The notes: generated by a model not told the origin, from the sequence alone. 64,000 nt of DNA from Karstenula rhodostoma CBS 690.94 (GCA_010093485.1 MU001500.1:196198-260197), one strand, 5' to 3'. Shown: positions 22,503 to 33,853, numbered from the stretch's first letter. Program-made: numbers and translations.

Positions 22503-22613
22503 CTGGTCTTATCAAATTTGATACTTCGCGCGCTCGGGCAAGCCGCGGCAAAACACAGTAAAGGAACTCGGTGGGGTGCCAAAACACAAATATTTCAAAC
22601 ACAGCTGGTCTTA
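22503..22613 (+). repeat. Dispersed 68-bp repeat, copy 1, with 9-bp flanking direct repeats
   Basis: The core 22511-22578 matches 45211-45278 at 66 of 68 bases. It starts with the palindrome ATCAAATTTGAT and contains GGGCAAGCCGCGGCAAAACA. The 9-mer CTGGTCTTA occurs at 22503-22511 and again at 22605-22613, so this copy may be a longer insertion of about 93 bp between target-site duplications. It lies just 3' of the MFS gene. Confidence 0.75.
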
Positions 22614-23102
22614 ATGATAGTGATGTGCCCACTTCTGATGATATTCATGGACGCTTTATTGACAACTTTCGGACGATACGACAATGTGGCATCTCGCCTT
22701 CAGTACGGCTGGGGTATGGGGACCGCAACACTGAAGCATATCTACTACAATAAAGACAATTCTAATGGCTCTGCCTAGTTTGTTTGTGTGTGTACCGCCT
22801 GGTACATTGACGTGTGAAGCGTCGATGTTCGACACAGTGCTATCTCCAGAAATCCATCATTACCGCCCAACAAGCAACACTGCGCTTATACCTTGACAAG
22901 GCCCTATATTCTCATATAGCTACTTTTTTACCAAGGTCAGTATCATGGTAAAGCGGGAGGTTCGGCCCATTCACCTTCACCGCGACGTCACAATAGCTGT
23001 TTGACGCTTTCTCAGGTGAAGCGACGCTCCTGCCTACAACTGCAAGGCGACAGCTGTCACGTGAAGCCAAACAGCTTAGGTAACGAGCCGTCCCTCACTT
23101 CC

Positions 23103-23110
23103 TATAAAAG
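23103..23110 (+). promoter_or_regulatory. TATA box with pyrimidine-rich initiator
   Basis: TATAAAAG is followed by a CT-rich stretch (CTTCTCTCGCTTTCTCTTCAA) and an ACAACAACA leader, a classical strong fungal pol II promoter layout. A CACGTGA E-box lies about 45 bases upstream. No convincing coding region follows. Confidence 0.5.
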
Positions 23111-23139
23111 CCTGCAACCCCGCGCCCTTCTCTCGCTTT

Positions 23140-23300
23140 CTCTTCAACTCGCTCACAACAACAACTCGACAACTGTTGGGCCAGGGCAAGGTAAGCATCC
23201 CCTCAACCCGCGACTGGCCGACTTCCACTGACTCGTTGCAGGCGACGGTTCAATTCCGTCGGGGTATCTTTTCAACAAAGTGCCCCCAAAGAGCACAGCT
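23140..23300 (+). ncRNA. Possible spliced non-coding leader with a tRNA T-arm-like hairpin
   Basis: Downstream of the TATA box at 23103 a GTAAGC donor (about 23191), a CACTGAC branch site and a TTGCAG acceptor (about 23242) form a plausible 50-nt intron. The exon after it begins with GACGG-TTCAATT-CCGTC, a perfect 5-bp stem with a 7-nt loop identical in form to a tRNA T arm; GGTTCAATTCC also fits a pol III B box. No full tRNA cloverleaf or matching acceptor stem can be drawn. The identity is therefore unknown. Confidence 0.25.
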
Positions 23301-23695
23301 GCACTCTACTCTGGCTCTCAGGACGGCGTAGACACACCGGAGCGGAACTCGGTCACTGTCGTGCTCGGGGCTTTGGCAAGGCCGTTGATTCCGCGAAACG
23401 GCGACGGAGCGGCGACTCCTGACCTTAGGCGTGCCCTCTGCCATTGCTTGACGCCGCACCCATCTGCCTTCGGGATTTGGCCGGACTCCCTCCTTACTTT
23501 GCGGGATGCCGGGCGCGCCCTCCTGAGTTGCAAAGATAGACCAGTATGGATGTGCTGGGCCGGATGGCAAGCTGGGCACCTCGGGGCGCTGGACGCCGGA
23601 TGGGTGAGTGGGAGGATTGGTCAGGAAGAGGAGGGATTTGGGGGATGGCGGGGCCTGTGATGGTGGTGTTGTTCGTGGGCGATACGACTTTCCGA

Positions 23696-23815
23696 CTTCG
23701 CGACTTCGACACCTCGACACATCGACACGGCGGAATTGCGACACTGCGACATATCGACGAACCGACACATCGACTTCGACACACCAACACACCGACACAT
23801 CGACGCACCGACATT
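23696..23815. repeat. Degenerate microsatellite, unit about CGACACATC
   Basis: About 13 imperfect 8-10 bp units of the type CGACACATCGACAC on the plus strand. They create Thr/His/Arg- and Cys/Val/Arg-rich pseudo-ORFs on the two strands. Confidence 0.75.
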
Positions 23816-25019
23816 ACAACAAACATTCTGGCGATGAGGTCCTGACCGAGCCAGCGAGTTGAGACCCAACTCCGCTCTTCGAGCACTCCTCGTGCCTTCG
23901 GGCCGAGGGAATTTTTGAACCCTTCGCTTCTCTGAAGCTTTACCATTTTTTCATTGAAGTGCTCATCGCTGATGAGCTTTTGAGGAAGAAAACCGCACTG
24001 CAAGACTGACTTTCGCGCGTGAATGTTGCACGGTGAATGGTGAGTGGTCAACATGCACAGGTCCTCGCTGTCTCAACGAACGCCATCGCGTACCATTCAG
24101 CCCACACTCTTGGCCTCAGATCGATACCTCATCATTGAAGGAATGGCAGCGTGGTTTCTCTATAGCGCGAGTTCATATCTTCCACGAGAAGCGTGACAGA
24201 CGGCCAGAACGGCCGTCAAGCAGCCGTATCTCCCTCACTTCATACACTCGTTGCGCAAACCCACGCAGTTTGTTTTCCACTCACTACGAACTATGCCTTC
24301 CAACAATCCAAGACGGGAATGACCTCAGATTACGCTCGAAATGCAGATTGTGCTTAGCAAACTTGCGAACACCTAGCAAGGTGGCAAACATCCCAGCACC
24401 GAAGCACATAGCAGTATCGACCTAGTTTTACAAGAGCATGACAGGCGAGTCATGAAGGATATGAGTCGTCGGAAGCGGGACGAGATGGCTCCGAAGGCAC
24501 GTGCACCCACAATGCGTGGAGGTCTAGGAAGGTGCCGAGGCGGACGCGGCGACGGCAGCTCAAGCGTTCGGCTGCATATGCGTGTCGGGCCTGGAGATGC
24601 TCATGACATGGCGATGCCTGGGGTGAAACGAGCTCCCGACAGTGAACAAAACATCCGCCGTGCGCCAGTTGCAACACTCGTGAAGTCTTGAGGACAGCCA
24701 CGCGACAGTGCATGACGTGCCGTCAGCCATCGCATCGCTGCGTGACCTCTGCGCGCGTGCACGCAGGACAGAGCACAATACATACAGCATTGACACCCAC
24801 AGCACTGCACGAAGACCTCTGGACCCTCCGAAGTATGATGCAGCGGTCCACTACCGCTCCACTGCCAACTCTGCTAGCTTTCCGCTAATGCTGCTCACGC
24901 CGCGTACTCACGCCCTTGCCCAGATCCCGGACGCCCGGTGCTCGGAAGCCCGCTCTTCATACTTCTTGCTCACCAAGTCGCGCACCGAGCAGCGCAACGA
25001 GGGACTGCGCGCCAGGAGC

Positions 25020-28000
25020 ATGTTGCTGCTCCATCAGACGGGGAGCGTCAAGGTCGGTGAGGTCGTGAGGTACGCAGCACGAGCACGAGGCGCCCGCCGG
25101 CCAGGACATGTCATTGACCGCCTGCCAGATACACGGTCACATATACCCCCTCGCAGGATCGAATCCTCCCGTCCCCGAACTTCCTGCACGTCCGCATACG
25201 GAACACCTCTGCGATACCCCTCCGTGCCGCCTACCTCCACGGCCCCTACACCATCCATGTCGCCGCATATCCCTCCACATTCAATCCGAACAAGAAGGTC
25301 GAGGCGCCCAAGACGGAAGGCGTGCCCGAGTTCGAACCGAACCTAAAGGCTGGAGGCTCATGGAGCGCAAGGCTCACCGTGCCGGATCACATCCGCGAGA
25401 CGGGCGGGAACCGAGAACAGAACGACAGCACGCCCCAGAGCGCAACATGGATAATAGAGATCGCCTCGCAGATCATCTTCTCGCAGTCGGCGTCCATAGG
25501 CTACGAGCTGCTGGTTGCGCGGGATGAGAAGTCGCTGGATCTGGGCTTCATGGCCATCACCGGAAACTCGCATGGAGTTCCTGGTCAGGTGCAGGACCAT
25601 CAGCAGGGAAAGCAATCGCACAAGGCAAAACATGCGGCAAACCCCAAGGGCGTATACTCCAAGGCAATCGGATTGGTCGTGGATGACACCACGAGTCTGT
25701 GGAACAAGCCGGAGCTGCCGGAGGCCAAGAAGCAAGAAGCGAAAAAGCCCACCCGGAACTCTACCGATACGCCTGAAGAGCCGCCCGAAGCGCCACTGAA
25801 GCAGAAGAAGATCCACCTGGTGATCCTGACGCATGGGCTGCACAGCAATCTGGGGGCCGACATGCTCTACCTAAAAGAGAGCATCGATGCAACTGCCAGA
25901 CAAGCGCGGGTAGACCGACGGAAACGGCGAGAACAAGAGCGGCAGGCCCCGAGAACGGATGGACCATCTGACGTCTCTACTGCTCCTCTGTCTGGCGGCC
26001 AAGAAAACATATCCCCGGCAGGCGAAGACGATGATGAGGAAGAAGTCATCGTCCGCGGTTTCGACAAGAATGTCATCAAGACCGAACGTGGCGTTCAGTA
26101 TCTCGGCAAGAGGTTAGCTAAGCACGTCCTCGAGCTAACGTATCCGGACCAACCGTATCTTCCACTCAAGAAGTCAAAGATGAAGACACCGTTCACTCCG
26201 GCCAAAGATAAGTCATCCGTGGGCCTACCCTCGCATGAAGGGAGCACTATCCATCACCAGGATTCCGCTGCGAAAGACAAGAGAGCATACAAATTTACGA
26301 GCATCAGTTTTGTCGCGCATTCTCTCGGCGGTGTTGTGCAGACCTATGCAATCGCATACATATACAAGCACTCGCCCGAGTTCTTTGAGAAGATAAAACC
26401 CATCAACTTCATCGCCATGGCTTCGCCCTTTCTGGGACTGAGCAACGAGAATCCAATGTACGTCAAGTTTGCGCTGGATTTTGGCTTAGTGGGAAGGACA
26501 GGCCAGGATCTCGGTCTGACGTGGAGGGCTCCGACGCTGGCGAGAAGCGGATGGACAGCGATGGTGAGCGGTCTCGGCGGTCAGTCGCAGAGTCAGCAAA
26601 AACAGGACGACCCCGGGTCGAAGCCTCTACTCCGCATCCTACCGTCCGGCCCTGCTCATGTGGTTTTGCGGATGTTCAGGAACAGGACGGTCTACTCCAA
26701 CGTAGTCAATGATGGAATCGTGCCGCTCAGGACCAGTTGCCTGCTTTTCCTCGACTGGAGGGGTCTCGGCAAGGTTGAAAAGGCCAGGAGGGAGAACGGC
26801 CTCGTAGGGACAGTGGCCGCCTGGGGTTTTGGACAACTCATTGGCTCGAATACGTCGCCTAACCCATCGAGGGTCACAGTCTCTTCTGACGACCAAGCCG
26901 ATGGCACAGAGTCGCCCTCATTCAGAGGAGATGATACTGTTGTCCCTCAGCCAGGAGCTGACGTGGCGAACGAAGACGAGGAGGCACAAGCGGCTGCAGA
27001 ACCGAGCGCCAATCAGTGGTTAGATGAAGGAAGACGCAGCTCGGATGGAAAGCGGTCACCCCCTGGTGGTATCGCAAATTCCAGCACGATTTACACGCTT
27101 TGGAACTACATTCGGCCTTCCGGTAAGCACACTGCCAGAGACAAAAAGATGTTCACGAGAAGCCAAACGATAGCAATGGAGCAAGAAGAGGCCGATGCAC
27201 GAGCCAATGAAGCCGCGTCCTCGGACCAGCCAGAGCAGCAGAGGAAGAGACCACAGGCGACCCGGGGTGACTCGATTGCCAACGACCCGTCGCACGCTGC
27301 CAGGCCACCGAAGACGACGATATTCGAATCAGCTAGCGATCTCATTGCCCCTCCCGTACCCGAGACTTCTTGGATCATTGATCCGTCCACGAGAGCCCGC
27401 ACCATCTTCCACGACCGCATCTACCACCCCGAGGACATTCCGCCGCCACCCGCCAGGAAAAGAAGTAATAGCCGCAACTTCTCAGGTGACAGCATGTCAT
27501 CCCAACTCTCTGCGGGCAGTGCAGATGAGACGAGCGGCTTGCGGGTCGAAGAAAAGATCGCTCGCGCCTACCACAAAGACCTGTCATGGCGAAAGGTTCT
27601 AGTGCGGTTAGAACCCGATGCGCACAACAATATTATAGTGCGCCGCATGTTTGCCAACGCGTACGGATGGCCAGTCATCAAGCATCTGTGCGACACCCAC
27701 TTTGCCGACACGTACACCGCCAATGAACGCGACGAACGCGAACCCGCCATCGACCGAGCCAAGGGTATCGACAATCCTGTAAAAGAAGACGGAGAGCGCG
27801 TCAAGGGACAAGAAGACGCAGTGCCGCCCATCGAACGCACCGAGAGCGAAATGCGCGAGGTTGCCGACGAGCTCGCGCCTCTCAAGTCCCCCGTCCGCCA
27901 ACGACCCCGCGGCCTCACCACAGACTCGGTGCGCAGCAAGGACTCCGCAGTCTGGGACGACATGTACTTCGAGGGCACCTCTGACGAAGACGACGACGAC

Positions 28001-28432
28001 GACGACGAGCGCAACGCCATCCAGCGCTTCCTGCAGCTCCCCTCCCAGGGCAGAAAGTCCCCCCGCACGCCCGACGCAGAGCACGGCACGAGCCAGGCCG
28101 AGATCAACAACTTCCTATCCACCTCTCCCCAGGGCATAGACATGCATCGCGGGCTTGGCTCTTCGCCATCCAAACCCCCGCGAGCCCGTGAACCAGATTC
28201 CATCGAGTCCATGGGCGGCGGTCCCATCCTCGGGCAGGCCCGCCAGTCGACCAGTCCGCCCCAGACGCCCTCGGCTAGCATCAGCGGTGTGGGCCTCCGC
28301 AAGCCGCTCGATGTGAGCAGTCCTGCGTCTGCGTCTGCGCCGGAGGATCGGAGGAGTGGGAGTGGGGGCGTGGCGGAGCAGGTGGCGCGCTTGAGCTATT
28401 TCCCTGATGCCAGTCCGAAGGAGGACAAGTAG
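25020..28432 (+). CDS. DUF676-type serine lipase/esterase (ROG1-like), 2 exons
   Basis: Model: exons 25020-25069 and 25129-28432, 1117 aa. Exon 1 gives MLLLHQTGSVKVGEVV and joins in phase 2 to YTVTYTPSQDRILPSP, the conserved beginning of fungal ROG1-type lipases. An upstream in-frame ATG (24888) is less likely. The alpha/beta-hydrolase core has LVILTHGLHSN (oxyanion strand, about residue 250), the nucleophile elbow VAHSLGGVV (Ser near residue 415), INFIAMASPFLGL and NDGIVPLRTS with a candidate catalytic Asp. The C-terminal half is long, mostly disordered, and includes an acidic run. A conserved block SWRKVLVRLEPDAHNNIIVRR with WPVIKHLCDTHF follows. Family members hydrolyse acyl lipids in the cytosol or at lipid droplets; the substrate here is unknown. 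Confidence 0.9.
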
Positions 28433-29126
28433 AGTCGTGCTCGATTGAGTGGGTTTGGATTTGTGGTTGGGTGTGGGATGGGATTGGCGTTTAGGGGTAA
28501 GGAGATTGTTGTATACCCTAGACATACTGTTGGTTGGCTGGTCAGCAATGTCTATCGAATTTTTTTTCAATACATGGTGTTTTAAGTGTGGTGCTGTGGA
28601 GTTGGGTCTGGTGTTGAATATGGCTTTGAGTCTATACTGGCTGTCTGTATGACGTTTTTTTTTTCACGTTGTGCTATGATGTAAGATTCTGATGCGGTGA
28701 ATTTGCTGAGTCTAGTCTAGCTGTGGTTTTCTGTGAGGTTCTCACCATTTGAATCTCTTTGAATTTCACCTTTCTTGCTGGACGAAGTGGAGTGGAGTTT
28801 CATATCATTCCTTTCCCTTCGCTATTCAATGTTGTCCACATATCATTTCCCAGGCTGCCCTATGTGGCTTTCATTCTGACATTGTATAATTCACCGAGTC
28901 CGCTCCAGCTACCTTTCATTTTCCGCCTTCACAATGGCGTGCCTTCCAAATCCGTCACTTTCCTTCCTTCACCTCCGTGCGGTGCCGAAGTAACAACTGT
29001 TCTGCTGTATCTGCTTCACCACAGCAACAGTTGCCTGGCCTGTGAGTATATAAACCTTCCCTTATCGTGGCTTTGATTCTGTTACCACCCGCACGTTGAT
29101 CCTTTGGCACTTGCTCCAGTGCCAAA
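28433..29126. other. Intergenic region
   Basis: About 690 bases: lipase 3' UTR, then the promoter of the next plus-strand gene. It is T-rich and has no further feature. Confidence 0.4.
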
Positions 29127-30620
29127 ATGAGTGCTAACAGCGACCAGCAGACCAAGAAGGGAAAGAAGGGCAGGCTCCTCCACCGCCTTCTTTCCCGACC
29201 ATTTCTCTCCCGTTTTGCTCGGGTGCCCGAGGAAGCCAAAGTCGACGCCGCACCCACCACGCCCACCATGCCGTCTGTCCTGCTGCCCGTCGCCCGGAGC
29301 CGTAGCCTGCTTGAGCAGGTAGAAGAGACCATCGCGGGCCTGCAGCAAGCGCATCCGCAGACCGTCACCAACGCCAACAAGGAGGCGATCAGGGACCGAC
29401 TCGATGACGCCTACCTCTCGGCCCTGGAGAAGAAGACGATGGACGCAAAGATCTCCGCGTTGACGGGATCCCACGCGACGGGCGCGCATCACGCCGACCT
29501 CTACCGGTTGGGATCCCGGTGGTCGCCCGATTCGACTGCCACGTCTGTCAGCTCACGCAACGCAGTGGACGAAATCCCCTCCGACGAAGAGCCCGAGATC
29601 TGCGAGGCCGACGTCACTATCTGCTACCCGGTGGAAGTGGCATCTGCTGGTGCAGTCGAGGTCACTGGGGCCGGTGCTCCCGCGCTCAACACACGACAGC
29701 GAGAAGAGAAGGCGCGCGCTCAAACGGAGAACACGGTCGCAGGCCAGGACAGCTCAGCATCCAAGAAGACCCTCCGCAGCAAGTTCTCCAGAAGCGACCC
29801 TCAGCTGGCCCACAAGAAGTCCACCGAGCCGTTCCCAGAGTACGTCGACAACTTCGAGGAAGAACAGCGCAAGATGGGCTTGAGTATCCCTCCATACACC
29901 TCCACCCAAGCCTGGGTCAGTCAGCACGGCAATATCAAGGAGCGCCCCCAGTCAGACACCTCCAACTCGGACGTCCTCGCCGACCGCGCCATCCCTCCCG
30001 CTCCGCTCCAGCACTCCAGCTACCCGACCCCTCGCATTCCGCCCAAATCCCCAAAGCGTACTCCCGCCGCCCCCAAGATGCCGCTCAGGATCCCACCACC
30101 TCCGCCTATCCCCGCCAGGTCCGCGTACCGACAGTCCAACCTCCCCTCTCCAACCGCCGTGCCGCTCCCCATCTCACCCATCCCCCCGTTCCGCCGGGCG
30201 CCCATCCGAGGCAAGCCCTTATCACCATTCACCCGCCTTATGGGCCAGCCCACGCTGCGCACCTCACCCCAGACTCGCGCCCCGCCACGCATCCAGCTCC
30301 CCGTTCCCGCTCCCAGCGGCTTGCCTCTGAGATCTTCATCACTCCCGCCGCCGCTGCGACAGTACTGCCAGGATAGCGCACACGTGTTCCACCCGATCGA
30401 CCTTAATGCCGTGAGTCACTCATCACTTTTAAGTATTTCGTCTACTGATATGCTACAGGCTGTTTCGTACTACCCCACCAACACCCTGCAGCACGTCCAT
30501 GGCACCCCACAGTGCGAGAAGTGCGGTAAGAAGGCGGAGATGTACATGCGGTGTAAGGTCCCCGTGTGTAAGCTTGCTGTGTGTTTTGGGTGCGCGTATG
30601 GTATGCAGGAGGAGGAGTAG
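29127..30620 (+). CDS. Basic/proline-rich protein with C-terminal cysteine cluster, 2 exons
   Basis: Model: exons 29127-30410 and 30459-30620, 481 aa. The 48-nt intron (GTGAGT ... CTACAG) is a multiple of three, so the unspliced frame is also open, but the splice signals are good. The N-terminus is very basic (KKGKKGRLLHRLLSRPF), and the middle is Pro/Ser-rich and disordered. One short block, KSTEPFPEYVDNFEEEQRKMG, looks conserved. The last 30 residues hold a cysteine pattern C-x2-C-x9-C-x4-C-x4-C-x2-C (CEKCG...MRCKVPVCKLAVCFGC), which probably binds zinc like a small treble-clef or B-box-like finger. No known family was recognised. It could be an adaptor or a nucleic-acid-associated protein; this is inference from composition only. 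Confidence 0.7.
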   Translation: MSANSDQQTKKGKKGRLLHRLLSRPFLSRFARVPEEAKVDAAPTTPTMPSVLLPVARSRSLLEQVEETIAGLQQAHPQTVTNANKEAIRDRLDDAYLSALEKKTMDAKISALTGSHATGAHHADLYRLGSRWSPDSTATSVSSRNAVDEIPSDEEPEICEADVTICYPVEVASAGAVEVTGAGAPALNTRQREEKARAQTENTVAGQDSSASKKTLRSKFSRSDPQLAHKKSTEPFPEYVDNFEEEQRKMGLSIPPYTSTQAWVSQHGNIKERPQSDTSNSDVLADRAIPPAPLQHSSYPTPRIPPKSPKRTPAAPKMPLRIPPPPPIPARSAYRQSNLPSPTAVPLPISPIPPFRRAPIRGKPLSPFTRLMGQPTLRTSPQTRAPPRIQLPVPAPSGLPLRSSSLPPPLRQYCQDSAHVFHPIDLNAVSHSSLLSISSTDMLQAVSYYPTNTLQHVHGTPQCEKCGKKAEMYMRCKVPVCKLAVCFGCAYGMQEEE

Positions 30621-31204
30621 GGAGGAGGTATTTTGTGGGGATTAAAGGAGGGGGCGGGCGAGGACTCAGATGATGGGTTTAGGTTAAAGGCGTTAGGTGT
30701 TTTGGTTTTGAGATACCCGTGGGAGGTTTTTACACTAGTAAGGGGTTGAGGGGGGTAGTGCGGTGTAATACAATGTAATATATATATGTCTTGAAAGTGT
30801 GTCGGCTTAGAGTGAAAGTAACTGCTAGTTCTTGGGGGGAAGGGGAAAGTATGGCGTGTGGGTAGTTGATGGGATGGGATGGGATGGGGTTACGTTCTGA
30901 CACCTGGGGGGTCGAGGGGATACTGTGTAGGAGCTTCCTAGAAAGAGCGGTGCGGTTTAGCAATTTATCTTCGGCCTTGACCATGAGAGACGAAGGAAAG
31001 GGGGACGGGGAGCAGCGTCGTCTGTGGCGTGTACGTGGGCGCGACGGCGGCGTTGCTGTACTCTTCCTTTGCGGCGGGAGCTTTTGCTTATTAGCAAGAC
31101 TATGCGAAAAGGGAGACCGCCCGTACGGTCGTGAGATATGATCTTAATATATCTCCTCTCCCACGCTGCCTGCGAAGCCCGGTTGATCTGCGGCGTGCCG
31201 CCCG
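30621..31204. other. Intergenic, G-rich
   Basis: About 580 bases downstream of the Cys-cluster gene. It includes a GGGAT-repeat-like stretch (30868-30888). No ORF is supportable. Confidence 0.4.
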
Positions 31205-31560
31205 TCTAGAATTGGTACAGCACATCCACCGCGAACGCCCGCGGTGCTGCGCCGGGGACTGTAGGCGTCCAGATATACCCCACTACCGCGGTTATGATGG
31301 CCAAGTACACTCCTGTGCTGCTGTGGATGTGCGCTATGATGTGGTGTGTGAAATCTGGGGCAGGCGAGGAAGGTGCGGGGATAGAGGAAGGAAGTGTGTG
31401 TGTGTGTGGGGGGGGGATTGTGAAGTGGGTGGTAGGAGTTGTTGTAGGGGGAGGTGAGGAAGAAGACGAACGCGGGGACGGCTATTTCGGGGAGGTGGAT
31501 CGTTGGGAGGGTGGCACCCTCTGCGGCTGGGGATGGTATAGTTGAGTTCTTTGGGTCCTA
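31205..31560 (-). pseudogene. Frameshifted gene fragment of unknown family
   Basis: On the minus strand, two pieces with strongly coding-like third-position G/C lie in different frames. The first, from a TTTTAG acceptor-like site near 31560, reads PTIHLPEIAVPAFVFFLTSP and NNSYHP. The second reads HHIIAHIHSSTGVYLAIITA, then VGYIWTPTVPGAAPRAFAVD and ends VLYQF with a TAG. They are separated by a C-run plus (CA)n tract at about 31395-31425 where no GT donor exists, so no intron can join them. The second piece is hydrophobic, like a C-terminal membrane helix. Either this is a decayed gene or the homopolymer tract was miscalled in sequencing. No upstream exon is visible before the kinase gene. Confidence 0.4.
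31395..31425. repeat. Microsatellite (GT)n followed by a G run
   Basis: GTGTGTGTGTGTGTG followed by nine G. It coincides with the reading-frame break in the gene fragment at 31205-31560. Confidence 0.8.
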
Positions 31561-31838
31561 AAAGTCTCATGGTATATCGCTCAATTGATATGACGTAATA
31601 GATAAAAAATCAAGAAGAACAGACTCGACACGACGGATCTCAGGAAATTCTTATTTCGAGTAAGGCAGAAACCACTCGATACGGTTACAACGGCTCTGGT
31701 GTGTCGGTGGTACAGAATATCGACCGGGAGAAATTTTCAATAAATACGGTTACAGATGTGTTCTATAGCGATAAGTATATCATTCCCAGGGTGATCTGGT
31801 GGGTTGACAGACAAGCTCGTTTTTGGCTTGAATTAAGT

Positions 31839-33853
31839 TTACCGTGTACCAGAAAAATCCACGTTGAGATCCTCGCACTTTGGGATGACGACCCACGGGT
31901 TTTGGGGATTTGATGAACGATCTTGTCGAACATCGTCTTTCGAAATTGCCCGTGTTCGGCTATGCTCCGGATCGCCGGCAACGTTGATGTGTGGTCTGGC
32001 TGGAACTGAATGTGTACGGGCATCCGAGTCGCGAAGACTCAAGTCCCCTATCATGATCTCGACATCTGAAGACAGAGATCTACCAGTAGTGGATTCGGAC
32101 TGATACATACGCATCTGAGGGGTGTTCTCATTTGGAGCAAGAGGAAAATACTCCGGTGGTATTTGGGGTGGCGGTCGGCGCTCAATGATTGAGTTGGTGC
32201 CGTCAGGACGCAGAAATGATGGGGTAGATGTTCTCTCCAGGATGCTGCGTGATCTTTTATAGACACCAACCGCACTTGGTCGCAGCGATGCATGACTGAG
32301 CATGTCGCTGGTCAATCCCATTACCTGCTGGATTAGATCATCGTCTGATTGGCGCATTGTGCACACACGACGGTGGGTGTTGAGAACTACGTCGAGGACA
32401 GTAGTAGTATCGTGGAAGCAACCCCTGTAAGATGTGTCCTGAAGCTTCGGCATCCGTTGAGTCTCTGCTGCCCGCCTGCTCTCATATTCGAGGATACCTT
32501 CGTACCCAAACACGGACCAAACAGCCGCAATGCTGAATACACATCCAAGTGACCATATATCTTTACTTGGCTTGGCGTTCACGGGTGTGTGTAAGAGGAA
32601 AGTGTCAGCTTCGTCTATGAAACATTCCGGCGCACCTGGAGCATGTTAAATTCATGTCGGAGCGACCAGTCGAAGGGCCCACTTACTAAACATTTGCGTT
32701 CCACGGTTGCTTCGAGCTATGGTTGCCTCGTCTGTATCGCTCATAGGCTCAAACTCGGTAAGCCCTAGATCAGCGAGTTTAAAGGTGACATCGTATGTGG
32801 ACGAGTTTGGTGTTACGTCAACCAAGATGTTATCAGGTTTAATGTCATGATGTATCCTACTCGCGTCAATAACTGTGAGAATTGGTACTCTACATCATGC
32901 ACCTACCCTTGCAGATATCGGTGTCCATCGTCCGTAACTGAAAGCGCATGGATACGCGCGAGTGGCTTGATAACATCCAGCATGCTTGTCCAAAACTGGA
33001 GAATGAGTTCACGTTGGGTCGGAGGCTTGGTGTTTTTCATGAATTGCGTCAGAGTGCCACCGCTGACATATTCAAATAGCATGTTATAGGTCTCACACTG
33101 AGACCAAGATCCATAGAAATGCAAGATGTGAGCCCGGATGTCGGTTTGGTCACTAAGAATCCTGTAGGCATCGACTTCGACGTTATATGCCTCGATACCT
33201 CTCGCATTGCAAGTTTTCAGTGCAAAGATATTTGTGGTAGGTTTCCCGTGCTCATCCTATTAAGCTATCAGCTTTCATTGAAAAAAGAATCACAGCATGA
33301 TACGTGCCCCTTCAGTGAGTGAATTGTATTCATCGTATAGCTCGATTTTGTACACACGGAAATCGGTTCCTTTGTTCAAAAGCCCAATTGATTTTATCGG
33401 AAGGATGATTCGTTCGTCAATTTGCAAGCTGAATAAGCAGTCCGATAGAAATCTTTGCGCGCAGAATTGCCACTGTTCACAGAAGAACTGGTAGAAGAAT
33501 TCGTGACACGGCCGAGGCCAATCGTAGTGATGTGAGAACGGCAGATAGGCATCTGATAGCTTGCGATTGGAGAGGAAGTAAGGCAAAAAAGGGACCTTGG
33601 CGATGCGTACGAGAATGGAGAAGACGATCAAATACCCGCCGTTGTATATGGCCTTCCAATAGGTTCCAGTCGGAAAGTAGCACAGGAGAAGTCTTCTGAT
33701 CCTCTTCGGTGTAAGATAATTGCGGAGAGTAGAGAGTCGTATAAAGGATCGTCTCCCAGAAGGAGGGGAAATTTCGCTGGCGGTGACACGGTTACGCTCG
33801 ACGTGTGCAATGAAGTCCGCGTACTCAGAAGGTGGATGTATATAGGAAGTCAT
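31839..33853 (-). CDS. Module copy 1 protein kinase (no vWA domain), 4 exons
   Basis: Model on the minus strand: exons 33853-33308, 33256-32907, 32856-32687 and 32635-31839, 620 aa. Residues 1-160 form a conserved N-terminal region shared with the upstream copy (YLTPKRIRRLL; QWQFCAQRF; ERIILPIKSIGLL). The Ser/Thr kinase core follows: beta-3 Lys196 (NIFALKTC), FYGSW, EYVSGGTLTQF, catalytic loop HHDIKPDN (Asp303; His replaces the usual Arg), DLG (328-330) instead of DFG, SAPECF (A-P-E) and DIWSLGCVF. Lys, catalytic Asp and metal Asp are all present, so activity is plausible. The C-terminal tail (IIERRPPPQIPPEY onward) is disordered and ends without the vWA domain of the paralog. Intron 1 uses a GC donor (GCACGT); the paralog has GTACGT at the same site. 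Confidence 0.82.

Larger units (their letters stand above)
22447..25019. other. 2.6-kb region without a supportable protein gene
   Basis: It contains copy 1 of the dispersed 68-bp repeat, a TATA box followed by a possible spliced non-coding leader, a degenerate 9-bp microsatellite and a small inverted repeat near 24199-24217. ORFs of up to 186 codons are low-complexity readings of the microsatellite or show no conserved pattern. Confidence 0.5.

Noticed and set aside
21222..22632. Several minus and alternative-frame ORFs across the MFS gene
   Set aside because: Shadows in other frames of a clear transporter reading frame.
23215..23275. tRNA gene
   Set aside because: Only the T-arm and B-box-like part is present; no acceptor, D or anticodon arm can be folded upstream.
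23494..24054. 186-codon minus ORF
   Set aside because: Much of it is a translation of the degenerate CGACACATC microsatellite (Cys/Arg/Val repeats), not a protein.
24199..24217. Inverted repeat GACGGCC-AGAAC-GGCCGTC as a terminator or element end
   Set aside because: A single short hairpin in gene-free DNA with no partner or transcript context.
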